DNA from: Manduca sexta
Taxonomy: Eukaryota; Arthropoda; Insecta; Lepidoptera; Sphingidae
Length of the DNA: 64,000 nucleotides
Assembly: GCF_014839805.1 (NCBI RefSeq)
Contig: NC_051124.1
Span: 6,076,001 to 6,140,000 of the forward strand
Direction of reading: 5' to 3'
The notes under the pieces were generated by a model. The model was not told where the DNA came from. It made no database searches and worked only from the letters and a program-made list of their open reading frames with translations. A program made the position numbers and the translations under genes. Within the stretch, counting starts at the first letter, position 1. Every line of letters begins with the position of its first letter. This document shows, piece by piece, positions 15,001 through 25,625 of the stretch.

Positions 15001-15031
15001 GCACCTGCTAATAGTCATCGCCACCGTGTGA
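1..15031 (+). CDS. spen: split ends (Spen/SHARP) transcriptional co-regulator, C-terminal 3,753 residues, 5' end outside the window
   Basis: Spen proteins are large nuclear co-repressors/co-activators with N-terminal RRMs and a C-terminal SPOC domain; they act in Notch, Wnt and nuclear-receptor transcription. Exons read from splice sites: 1-114, 191-309, 385-507, 1002-1140, 1243-10712, 12565-12779, 12856-12920, 13209-13315, 13456-13574, 13825-14132, 14204-14398, 14634-14792, 14903-15031 (stop TGA 15029-15031). Every junction keeps phase, giving 3,754 codons including stop. The first two exons encode the end of the last RRM (RLCVDYASRECQ, then EAFYEQLEKHG). Arg/Ser-rich exons follow, then a huge Lys/Glu/Ser-rich, largely disordered exon, then a SPOC domain of the Spen type (RYPVMWQGLLALKND; LLALPCGRD; FPSCDFANENL). 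The start codon lies upstream of base 1. Identity rests on recognised RRM and SPOC sequence and is near certain; exact small-exon use could vary between isoforms. Confidence 0.95.
1243..10712 (+). other. spen: giant 9,470-nt internal exon of spen
   Basis: This exon is bounded by a ttttag acceptor and an AG|GTTTGT donor and stays open for 3,156 codons. Order of regions: Arg/Pro-rich start (1243-1600); Lys/Glu/Asp-rich charged stretch with long helical KEKKK runs (about 2900-6050). Inside that is the block HSIFDIIDDGPTYISMYDKV followed by a basic coiled segment (4500-4680), which I remember as conserved between insect and vertebrate Spen. Then a short EDAVAALLGESF motif (about 6628-6670), a Pro/Ser/Gln-rich stretch with repeated SPR/SPN motifs (7480-7860), an Arg/Gly/Lys segment with an AT-hook-like KRGRGRAK (about 9580-9610), and an Ala/Pro-rich end (10230-10712). 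Ser-Asp clusters suggest casein-kinase-type phosphorylation (inference). The many open frames on the minus strand here are shadows of the Lys/Glu-rich code. Confidence 0.9.
13825..15031 (+). other. spen: Ala/Pro/His repeat exon and SPOC domain of Spen
   Basis: Exon 13825-14132 is extremely GC-rich and encodes short imperfect repeats (AAPAAPHAPAAPHAPLAPHA-like) that end in DSLQMLLR. Exons 14204-14398, 14634-14792 and 14903-15031 encode the SPOC fold. In other Spen proteins this fold binds phosphoserine-containing co-repressors such as SMRT/NCoR through a basic patch. Visible signature pieces are RYPVMWQGLLAL, TPLLRIAQRMRLE, HCMLLALPCGRDHMDVLQ, FITYLQRKQAAGIVNI and the terminal HLLIVIATV directly before the stop. 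The two introns inside the domain are short (235 and 110 nt). No residue that I expect for the fold is obviously missing. Confidence 0.93.
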
Positions 15032-18000
15032 GCCTTGACCACGGTCGTCAACTCGGACAAACAACACTCGTCTCGGTGTCTGCATGTCACTATGATGATG
15101 CAGCTTACTTCACTAAGGACTTAACTACTCCAAATGCGAAATCGTGTTTGTGAGTATCATACTGAAATGTAACGCAAAACACCTAAACGGTCGTTCGAAT
15201 ATTTATAATAAACGCATTGTAAATATGGCCAGGTTGTGAAAACTTTTGTAATCATTAATTTTATCTTAGCAATCGATCGACCTGGTAAGAAAATTAGATG
15301 ACAGAAATTATCTTCCAGAATAATGAAAGTTGGTAGGAATTGAGTTATGATACCTCTGCGAAGCTGACGTGTTGTCGTTGAGAGATTGTATTATTTATAT
15401 GAAGCCGGGCTGCGCCGCGGTCCGCGTCGCGGTCCGCGCCCGGTCCGCTAACGACCCTTCACTCGAGTAAGTGCTAGATGTAAGACATAGCTTATTTGTA
15501 TGATACTTTTGTTATGGTCGACTGGGCTCGACGCTATTCGGAGTTTAAATTTATAAAAAATATTATACTAAACTGCAAAGTCACTCGATAAAAATATATT
15601 TAATTTTGGGTTCCGATTAGATGAGCGGCAATCTATCGAGCATTTTTTATTGTTAGTGTAAATTGTTATTTTGTTTTAAGCGATTAGGTCTAAAATAATT
15701 TAAATTCTGTAAATATCGAATCTATTCGTACTAAAATTCGGTTTTGTTTAAGTCATTACGGTAGGTAATGGAAAACTCATGAATACTGGGTCGAATGATT
15801 ACGTCTTATTTGTAAAAATATCATAGGTAGGTAATTAATAATTTTAAATTAAGGAAAAATACACATGGAAAATAAACTGTGATTCTGACTTAAATGTAGA
15901 CTGTAGGTAGTCTTACGGAGCACACAGAACAGTGTGTGACTTGCGACCGGCGGCGACCGACCTCGCTCGCGGCGTCTACTCTCTACACCGTTCGATTTAA
16001 CCCTCCTGATGTATTCATTTTTGTTCTCTTTGTATATAATAAGCCGAGCACATAAACTTTATTTCACAGCCCTACTGTTTCCAAGCATAAATATTGCATA
16101 CGTTTATATATATCCAATCTTTAAATATAAATATGAAAAAATAATCCTAATGATTAAATTATACTTTTTTTCCCCTACGCGAGTTATCTTCTTACCTTAT
16201 AACAGTCCATTTGATTGTGATGTATGTGAGTAATGTTCAAGTGTTTTATATGACATTTAATACTGTTAGAAGGTACGTAGTTTGAGGTCTGGCGTGGCGG
16301 CGACGTTTATAGCTAAATACATACTATGATAGTATATCCTTTGAGGTTATTGTCAATGTGATATAAGTCGATCGGTATTCAAAAACATTCCTCGAAAGCC
16401 TTAATGGTGATTCTCTAAATAAAAATGAATGCGTTTGGTGTTCGCAATGGCAGTGTTATGAGCCAGTAATGGTCAGCGTTGCCGCCTCGCTGTCACTGTT
16501 CGGCAGAGTGCCATACTCTCGCTCACGACGTAAGAATATCGCGTCCGCCTACGTTTGACGCAACCGGATCTCATGGCCGCTCCGGTCGCGGCTCGCCGCA
16601 ACAGTTTTTCTCTTTGTACTGCCATCCTCATTTGCCGCTACTGCACGTTATTGTTTAATCACCTTAAATATATTATGTTTGTATAGATAACAATTTTTAT
16701 ATTTTGTAGATTGAGTCGCTTTCAACCGTTTTGTTCTTCTCTTTATAGTATAAAGGTAAATGTTTTAACACAGTCTAACAATATTGTACTTCTCATATGA
16801 AAATTATTTTTTAGTATTGTTCAGCATAAATTTTTGGATAATGGCATTTTAGTAACATTGCACGTATAGTTAGATTATGGTGCGACGGTTCTGTCGTACG
16901 TAAAATCAAAGTACAAAATATTTTATGTATTGTAATTTTATAATGTACGATAGAAAATAATAACACGTGTAATATTGATTTTAAGATTAAATTAGGATGT
17001 ATATGTAATATTATATTGTTTGTCATGTTTCCGTCGCAAACAGTTTTCGACTTGGCTAAGAGAAACACTTAACGAACTCGTCACTTCGTCCATTAATTTT
17101 AACATACTTTATAATTTTATTAGTAAACAGATGCCCATTGATGTATGTTCTATATTTATTATAATTTGGATTCCTTGTAAAGGAACTCAATGTAAATAGG
17201 TACATAAGGTCTCCTAAAATATAGTGGAAATCACGTCAAATATTAAGACTTCATTAAAAATATAAGTAATAAATGAGGAATATAAATGATTATATTCCAG
17301 TCAAAAAAGTATTTACGTATTCATTGTAATATACAAGGATGTAGCCATTGACAAAACATTGTTTCAAACAATGTGATAGTTCTGATTTTTGTTTGGTACG
17401 AGTATAGTATCAGTAATCTAGAAGTCACAACAGTCGAAGGTGTTGAAAACCTCTTTTAATGGTTTGTTACCTAATTTAATCGGTTTCCTAAATCCACAAA
17501 TTAAGGTTTAGGATAACGATTGACTAGTGTAAAAAATGCCTCTCCACAAGTTTTAGTTGATGGTTACATCTTGTGGTCTACGTTATCGAAATGTCAATTA
17601 CTAATATTTAACATTCTGGAAAATCCATTCTTAAAAAATATTGTTATTCTAAGCTGATGAGATAAAATTGATTCTTTGAATGATTAATGACATAAGCTGT
17701 TTCAATCCTAAAAATGTAAAACTAACTATACGTGAGAAGTATAATATAGTTTTATTGGTTTATTTATTACTTGGATTCAAGTTAGAGTCAGATTCCATTT
17801 CGGGGTGTCCTCAATAACGGGGCTCATTGAGGAGGCCGCGACGTCGGGTCTGTCCGCGTCACTCGAGGCCGGAGTGGTCACATGAGGATGGAATGGTTAC
17901 GTGTTCTAGTTGCGTTCCGACGGCGGCTGTTGTCCACGTGTGAGATGATAGAGTTTTAATATTTTGTAAAATAACATTTGATCTCAAGTGTGCAGCAAAT

Positions 18001-18200
18001 GTGAAAGTGAGAGTTACGATTGTCGATAAACACAACAGGCGCTTTCGGACGCGAACTGCTTCTGTACTCGCCGTTGGTTTTGTTCTGACAGTGTATGGAT
18101 AGCAAGAAATTGTGATCATAATTATAGTTTAACTGCTAGATTGTATAAGTAATTGTATATTTTGTACATATTAAAATAGTATTGTATCTTACTTCCTCCC
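15032..18200 (+). other. spen: probable 3' UTR of spen (end uncertain)
   Basis: No credible coding exon is seen in this AT-rich stretch directly after the spen stop. A first polyadenylation signal AATAAA lies at 15207-15212 and another at 15871-15876, so short and long 3' UTRs are both possible. Three perfect TGTAAATA motifs, the Pumilio recognition core, lie at 15218-15225, 15708-15715 and 17191-17198. The downstream limit is a guess; transcript ends cannot be read from sequence alone. Confidence 0.5.
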
Positions 18201-21200
18201 TTTATCCAAACAACCCAGACTCGTGTGTGTTATGTACCTCCTACCAATACTATTAAAAAAAATATTACACAAAAGTGTATTTATTTTTAGTTTTGTAACA
18301 CTCGTTTTCCAATGATTTTTATGATACTCAATAATTAAGTGACTTAAAGATACATAATAAAAAACATGAAAAATTAAGGATTATTTATTCATTACATAAC
18401 AGCTTTAACATAAGACTAGTGTGTCATTTGTGTCTTTGGGGACATAATGTTTTCATAAACTATAACAACACAAATAAGTGCCGATACATAGTATTTTCAT
18501 GTGCATTGTCAGGACAGTGGTTTAATATTAACAATTTTCATTGTGGACTAGTAACTTACAAAATATGTATGGTGAATGTACCATAACCCGCCACGTTGTC
18601 GTATATAGCTGATTAATTTATTTGCCTTGTATTATCGAGAAGGCAGAAACCTATTTGCAAACTCTAATAGTTCGGTATTAGAATTATTGATTCCCATCTG
18701 TACATAATTTTGATATCTACCCTTGTGACCGTCAATCTGACTAGATAATAGGTATAGGTATTTTATGACGAGGACGGATGTTTTCACTATACATTTCAGG
18801 TTTAACTGGTCGCTAAGTTAAGTAATAAGTAGGTATGGGTACTTTAGCCATCGATGAATTCATAACCGTAAGTTGTTTCAAATATTATTTGCCGATATCG
18901 TTGATATACTTCAGTGCTAAAAGTCAAAAGTACTAAGGTAACAAACAAAAAAAAATACAATCGAATTGAGCACCTCTTCCTTTTTTTGGAAGTCGTTTAA
19001 TATAAAAATGTTAGGAGTGACTTTAATGTTATAAATGGGTGTACAAATTCGACTTAAAACAAGGGTAATAAAAATTAGTGCAAATTTCGAATTGAGAAAA
19101 CTTGATGCCTGTGCTTGAATTTTATATTCGATGTACCTAGAGACTCCTCAAGAATTATTAAGTTCTCTTTATCCTAGTTAGACAGGTTTTATTATTGCTC
19201 ATATTATCGATTATCCTTTCAGAAAGAATGACAAATTAAATTATCGTTTTACCCTAAGTAATTAATAAATTAATATAATTCTTCAAATAAGGTTAATATT
19301 TAATAATTATTATTGACAGGTATTTAAATAAAACTGTTTCCGCCAACAATGACATGATGAATATAATATTAATCAAAGGAGCGAAAGGAATTTTTAAACG
19401 ACAGCTGTCTTAAAGATAATTCAGTATGTATGTAGTAACAGTGGTTAGTGGCTAATTGACTGATACATACTACATAGATTCTAAAATATTTTTTTTAGAT
19501 TGATAGAAATTTAAGGAACATGCTGAATAACTTTAAGGTTCACAATTTGTAGGCTAAATTTGTTACGCGGATTAGAGCTGCCATTTCTGCTCGAGGTCCT
19601 ATTTAAAATATTTATTTCGTACGAGATGACCCGGTGAGCTTCGTATCAACTACGCACTCTTAATAAAATAATGACCTATTTCCAAATTGATAATTTTCTG
19701 AAAAATATGGTCATAACTTAACACAACTTTTTTAATTTCTGAAACTATTGTTTTGCATTCCAACAAAACAGACCAAAGAGATCGCATCACATATTACAGC
19801 AATAAAACAGGCAAATTTCTGAACACATAAAAATATTTGTAAATTTTTTATTTCTAAAAAGACAACAGACATACAATGTTTAATTAACAGCTAGGAACAT
19901 TTTGTATTGAAAAATTAAATTGTCTTTTTAGTAGATATTGCCCGTTACTTATTATTTGTTTCTCACAGTTTAAACCTTCTCTAGTCTTCCACAAAAATTC
20001 AAATCCAAAAATAGACAACTCAGTCCAGGCGTTCTAGAATTTTAGCGAGACTAACGAACTGCAATTGATTTTTATATATCTAGATATATTATTTCTTATA
20101 CATAATATTTCTATTAAACATAAAACATAAGCTTTCTCTATAATTAGAAGACGTACTACTTCAAAGATATTGTATTATGTATAATGTTTTCATTAAAGCG
20201 AAATAAATACTAATACTAGCCATGACGGATTCACTACGTAGGTACTAGTTACATGTAATTGTTGCTACATCTGTTTTTAATACAATGTTTATCTACTACC
20301 AAGAACTACAATCTGTTGTGAGTTGTAACCATAGGTTTACATATTATAATTATCGATCACGCCTTATGTATGTGAGAGGCGGGACGGCGGCGCAGGTGCC
20401 AATCTCTACGACCACTGGAGTAAAATAAAAGTTAGTGTAGTTGCTAAAGGAAGATATCCGTTCAACGCGTTAAATATCAAATTCACCAACAGTGTTGATG
20501 AATCTAATGTTTTATGAGTGTGCCAGATGCATAGTGGTCCAATTATTCGTAAATTTGTCATGAAGAAGCGCAAAGTTGCCCAATCGTGTAAAAATGCGAA
20601 GATGCAAAAAAAAAACTGCCCCCAATTTTAGAATTACTGATTTGAAATGTTATCTCGAACTAATTTTTTCGCCTCAAAGCGTCAAAAAAGACATCAAAAA
20701 AGCAATTATAATGCCTTTCGAAATAGCCTTAATTGCGAATAGTCTCCATTCGCAATTTTTGGTCGTCTCGACAACCTACGAGAAGGTCTAAATTGCGAAA
20801 AATCGCCTAATCTAGCAACATTGGTCACCAATGTTGCGTGTACACTGTTACGTACGTGCGTATTTTGTAATTTGTACTATACCTAAACAAATGGTACCTA
20901 CATTTTATAGATTCCATAGATAACGTTACCAATGCGCAAATCATTGATGCTTTCAGTAGAGTTAAAACTTAATGCATTGATTTATGGAAGTCTGGTTTTC
21001 GCCATTATGGATGGATTTTAGGTATCATTAAATTTGCTTTATACTTAATTACTTACATCAATTGTTTAATTCCCTAAATAAGGTTCACTCTCGTGTTCAT
21101 CTTCGTTCTTCACAGCTGTGGCACGACAAAGCCGTTTGTACAAAATTTTATTGAGCTCAAGTTTATGCCAAGGCGTAGGTGACACAGTTTACCTGTCAAG

Positions 21201-21560
21201 TACCATTCTGACCTAAAACCCTCAGCTAAAACCTTTATTCTGTCATTTACGCATGCGCCTTAGCGTATACGGCTCTTTTACGGAAGGTCATAAAATAAGT
21301 AAGTAGGTAGATATATGATACCCATACTATATTTTGAGACATTGCAAGTCAGTTTGGTATATTTAAATAAGAATGTAATACCTATGTATTATTATACAAT
21401 CACTAAGGCCATTTTTTGAAATTATACGGTACTACCATAATAGACATCCTATCTCAGATTTCTCCAACTGTACCTACTGTACCATATTAAATTATCTACA
21501 GTAAGTACCTATCTAAATCATCTACGTACCAATACGATCTAAGTTTAAAGATGTTGAACA
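18201..21560. other. non-coding spacer with a short palindrome
   Basis: AT-rich DNA without supported exons. A perfect 11-bp inverted repeat with a one-base centre (gcaacattggt c accaatgttgc) lies at 20815-20837. Just upstream, the word aattgcga and its complement recur at 20730-20800. This may be a worn mobile-element end. Confidence 0.4.
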
Positions 21561-21606
21561 TTTTTTATTGCTGTACCTACATTAGGTAATAAATAAAATT
21601 GATAAA

Positions 21607-21807
21607 TTAACAGCCTTGTTTCACCATAAGGTCTGCTAGTCTGAAAATTCTAAGCCAACCAAATAGTTCTGGTTGTTGTTGGGGCGCCACCGTAGCTGCG
21701 CCGTTGTTTTCGGTCGGATTTCGCACCTCGTTGTTCACAGAGTGCGTGGGCGACTTTTTTTCGTTCTTCTGACTCGCTGGAGATTTGTTGATTGCCGGTG
21801 AAGTCAT
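21607..21807 (-). CDS. probable small gene, 66-residue protein of unknown function
   Basis: The frame starts with ATG at 21807 and stops with TAA at 21607-21609. Three features make it more than a chance frame. A textbook 3' splice site (pyrimidine-rich tract then cag) ends one base before the ATG, suggesting an intron in the 5' UTR. The protein has a sensible composition: a Ser/Asn/Lys-rich N-terminal half starting MTSPAINKSPASQKNEKKSP, a Gln run, then an amphipathic C-terminal segment (FGWLRIFRLADLMVKQGC). An AATAAA on this strand lies about 40 nt past the stop (near 21563). There is no signal peptide. I do not recognise the family. A CpG-rich patch at 23700-23785 could be its first exon or promoter (inference). 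Confidence 0.5.
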   Translation of the reverse strand: MTSPAINKSPASQKNEKKSPTHSVNNEVRNPTENNGAATVAPQQQPELFGWLRIFRLADLMVKQGC

Positions 21808-21829
21808 TCTGAAAATACGAAAATAAAAA

Positions 21830-24082
21830 TACTACTTACTTTAAAGCGGTCCTTCAAACTAGAGCCCGCAAAAAAATATCCTTACCTAATTAAGTTTGGG
21901 TTTGGATCCGTTATTTTGGATAACGATAGACCGTAATTAAAATATATATGTTACATTTATATATTATTGGCTCTATAGTATGTAGTGATGTTACGCAGTT
22001 CGCAACGTAATTCACAGATACTAAAATAATAAACAAAATTGCGTAGGTTTAACTGTTTACCTACGCATGTAGGTTAAAATAAAACTATAATGTTAAATTG
22101 TAAACATTGGCACGCGTGAGTTTAATTCGTAGATTACAAACATGATAGAAGTCGAATTATCTCCAAGGATTTTACATTAAACGGTGTTAATTTTACGTAC
22201 TTACATATTACTGTTATCTGGCAAATAAAGCGAGTTTTGATCTGGCTCTACTTCTACATGACACTAAGATAAGTGGGCATAGATTCAAGACATTTTATTT
22301 ATTACGACTTGAGGTTAAAATTTTAATCAAATGATTATGATATCAAGTGAGCTGTGCGACTGGTTGAAATAAGTATTTAAACACCATTTGGCATTTTTTT
22401 TATTTTAAATAAATTTCAATATTATTTATAATAACATAATATTATTAGGTAAAATAAAAACAAATATAAGTATTTTAACCTAACCCTATACTAATTCGTA
22501 CTGTCATAGCCGTGCAGTCCCAGTATTCAAGAACAAGAAAGGTACTTAGATAAGTACCTATTTATTTTACAATGTCACAGTGAAAACCAGTTTTTAGTTT
22601 AAACGTGTTTTGACTAGTCTTCTAATCAGGTCTAGGTCATTACGTTATGATTATACGAGTACGTGGGCTTTATTGATAAACTTGAATTGCTCGTTGCTAA
22701 ATGTATTATTGAAATAATACATTTAGCATGGATGTGTGCATCAGATTATAATTAATGATGCTTTAATTTATGTTGCATATCATGGCATGTCTTATATGAA
22801 ATGTCATACAAGAATATAACACAAAAACCTTTTATTTGTATATAGAGGTATCTTAATGACTGTTCTTTAAGTTTAAATGCACATATTATGAGGGACTTAT
22901 TGATACTTTGATAATTTCCTAGACATTTGACGCTATTGATTTAACAAAAACGAGGGGCGTTGACCCTTTACCGCTTCGGTAAGTATAATTATCGATGTAA
23001 TACGACAAAAAATCATTCAGCTTTTAATTGTAGAATGATTTTATATCGTCCAACACTAAATTTAAATATTTTTTTTACTTTACATCAGCATCATCAGTCA
23101 AATTTGCAGGTTCTCATTGTCGAATCAATATGTAAGTATTAGTGCAAAAAACTTTAAGAAAAACATGTTTTTTCATGCAGCAGTTTTATTAAGTTTAATA
23201 CACTTTAAATCCTAATTGTTGTTACTCAATCATATAATGTTGTACTTACCTACTTTATAATAATAAATAAAATGTTATGACATTTTAAATGTAAAATTTT
23301 AAAAGATATAGGTATATTATTATATTACCTAATATTACAAAAATGTTATTTAAGTAGGTAAGTGCTTGGTTACATAAGAATGCGGCATAATTTGTGTCAA
23401 CTGCAGTATTGTCATAAACACAACACAAGTGGTCGTAACAAAAAACGATTAAGTACTTACATTATTAGTAAAGTGATACTAATAATTTGATTTGGTAGAA
23501 GGGACGCATCGATTACGAGTTCTCTATTATGTACACTTACATGAATGTGGAACAGTCTTCTTAAACAAAATATTTCTTGTTATTTACGTATTTTTGCGGA
23601 CCTTCGGTTATAAAATGGTAGCACGACTCACACCAGAATTCAATGTTAAATCAACTAGCACGCTTTAATTGGACGTTTAATATATTTTATTTGACTATCG
23701 TTTTGGGCGGGCGATCGCAGCGGGTGGAGACTCGCTAATGCCGCTCGTCGGTGCTCTGCGCCGCGCGCGGCGAGCTGCGCGTTTTTAGATATTAAACCAT
23801 CATGTTAAATAGCAAGTTTGCTCTATTAATCTGCATAATATGCAATAAATATTCAACATACTAAAAGTGAATTATCTTTACCTCTTTTAATAACCTTATT
23901 CAATATTGACTACTTTAATCGTTAGAATATAAATAAGTAAGTACTATTTAAATATATATTTGTAGCTTAATTAACCACGTAACATCGGTGTAATTATCAT
24001 TAATTTAGTGGTAGAAACAATGTTATGCGGTTTTTAAAGAAATTACTTTAAATTGAAGGAACTCTATAGTTATTTATTTACT
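21830..24082. other. non-coding spacer with a long perfect palindrome
   Basis: No exons seen apart from the CpG-rich patch. A perfect inverted repeat with 16-bp arms (tgctaaatgtattatt and its complement) around a two-base centre lies at 22695-22728. Confidence 0.4.
23700..23785 (-). promoter_or_regulatory. isolated CpG-rich patch, possible promoter or 5' exon
   Basis: About 85 bases of very high GC and CpG content sit in otherwise AT-rich DNA, rich in gcgcgcgg-like words. In insect genomes of this base composition such patches are usually exons or transcription start regions. No good open frame runs through it. The nearest gene it could serve is the small minus-strand gene whose ATG is at 21807. 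Function is inferred from composition only. Confidence 0.25.
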
Positions 24083-24264
24083 ACTAGCTTCCGCCCGCAG
24101 CTTCGCCCGCGTGGATTTCGGACTAAAAAAATGGAGGAGGTGCAATTTTACTAATTGCATTTTTGGCATCAGTATCGATCCCTAATCACCCCCTGATAGT
24201 TATTTTGGAAATATATTTCATGTACAGAATTGACCTCTCTACAGATTTATTATAAGTATAGATT
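24083..24264 (+). repeat. short interspersed element with 'tagctt..gcccgc' head
   Basis: It begins with tagcttccgcccgcagctt and ends with ttataagtatagatt. The same head and tail words bound the larger element at 41226-42478, so both belong to one family. This copy has a different, shorter middle. Elements with this head are abundant in Lepidoptera (from memory). The superfamily is not assigned. Confidence 0.6.
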
Positions 24265-25444
24265 GCTGAAATTCATCGTATGCTTTAAGTAATGACAATG
24301 ATGTTTTCATTACATATACGAATTGTCATTCATTGGTGTCCTTGAAGCTGTAAAACATCTTGTACAACAATTTAATAATTTTGTTAAATTATGTCAGTGT
24401 AGCCGTGCCATTGCTATGTCGCGTCATTAAACAGTTGTCAAGGTAACGTAGAGCGGGTCAATGCCAAGATGTCTCCTTTTCTAAGAATTTCTAAGAATTT
24501 GTATTTATGTTCCCTTTGCCAGTTTTTATTATTTTATAGTGCGGCTACCGTTTGGAAACGTAATTTTAAGGTAAGTGCATCACAAAGAGAAATTACCCGT
24601 GCTATTTCCTACACGACACGGCATTGCAATGCATCCCACATGAGTCTTGAGACAGAATCATGCCATGTTTTTACCGTGGTTAAATCCAAATAATGCCTTG
24701 TTTTAGCTTTAAAATAGTATAAAAATATAAACGCAATTGTTAAGGTGGTAAACTCAAGCAAGCACTAAGGCAGTGTTTTCTGCAGTAACAATAGGTTGGA
24801 TTGCTGAGGGCTACAAGTTACTGTATTATAGAAAAGCGTTGTAATGTGACGCTTTACTGTTGTGGTTCGTACGGTCACTGAACTAACGGGAGGCTCATTA
24901 TATTCCACCTAAGTTCTATCACAGAAATCGGCAACGCACCAGTTCTTCAGGGACTCAGTGGCAGAATATGTGTATAGCAACATTTATCACTGACCATTAA
25001 GTGATCAATCTGCTCGTGTATATATCTTCAGTTATCAAGAAACGGTAGCCTTGATGGTGGCACAGCGTAAAATACAATGTGCTGCTAAGGTTTATACTTA
25101 TAAGGTATAAATTAAAAATAAGCATATGCATATGTATGTCATTAGCAAACGTTCTCGACTCTAGCTAGTCTCTTCACAGGGAATAGGCCTATCATTATTT
25201 TAAAATTATCGATATACGTGTATACTTTGTACTCAATGTTTAAAATAATTAAATAAATCCATCTACCGGTTATATGACATACTAAGTTAAAAGTAACCAC
25301 GCCACTAAACAAAATCTTATAAACACGTGTTGAACAGCGAGTTAGCTACTAGATAAACAGTTTATGTAGAATTTTGCAGATGGCGCTGTGTGTTTAAAGC
25401 GTGGTTTTAATAAATAATAAAATAATTTATTAACTGCTATATTC

Positions 25445-25625
25445 GTGAGGAAACCTGCACATCTGAAAAGTTCTCTTTAGGAATTTCGAAGGTGTGTGCA
25501 GTCTACCAATCCGCAGTAGGCCAGCGTGGTGGACTAAGGCCTAATCCCTCTCAGTAGTGGAGGAGGCCCGTGCTCAGCAGTGGGCAAGTATAGAATACAG
25601 GGCTGATATTATTATTATTATATTA
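25445..25625 (+). mobile_element. 3' tail of a CR1-like LINE, truncated copy
   Basis: The sequence runs gaggaaacctgcacatctg ... ggcctaatccctctcagtag ... acagggctgatattattatt. It ends in a short ATT microsatellite, as 5'-truncated non-LTR retrotransposons often do. The same sequence is found inverted at 40896-41215 and 43452-43670. I associate this tail with lepidopteran CR1/Zenon-type elements from memory; a repeat-library search would settle it. Confidence 0.7.

Noticed and set aside
20576..20791. 71-codon plus-strand frame
   Set aside because: AT-rich with repeated aattgcga words, no splice or promoter context; probably repeat-derived.
24469..24693. Plus-strand 74-codon frame containing a perfect GTAAGT
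   Set aside because: The frame reads through a strong donor and there is an acceptor-like site inside it, but no partner exon is found and the composition is not convincing.
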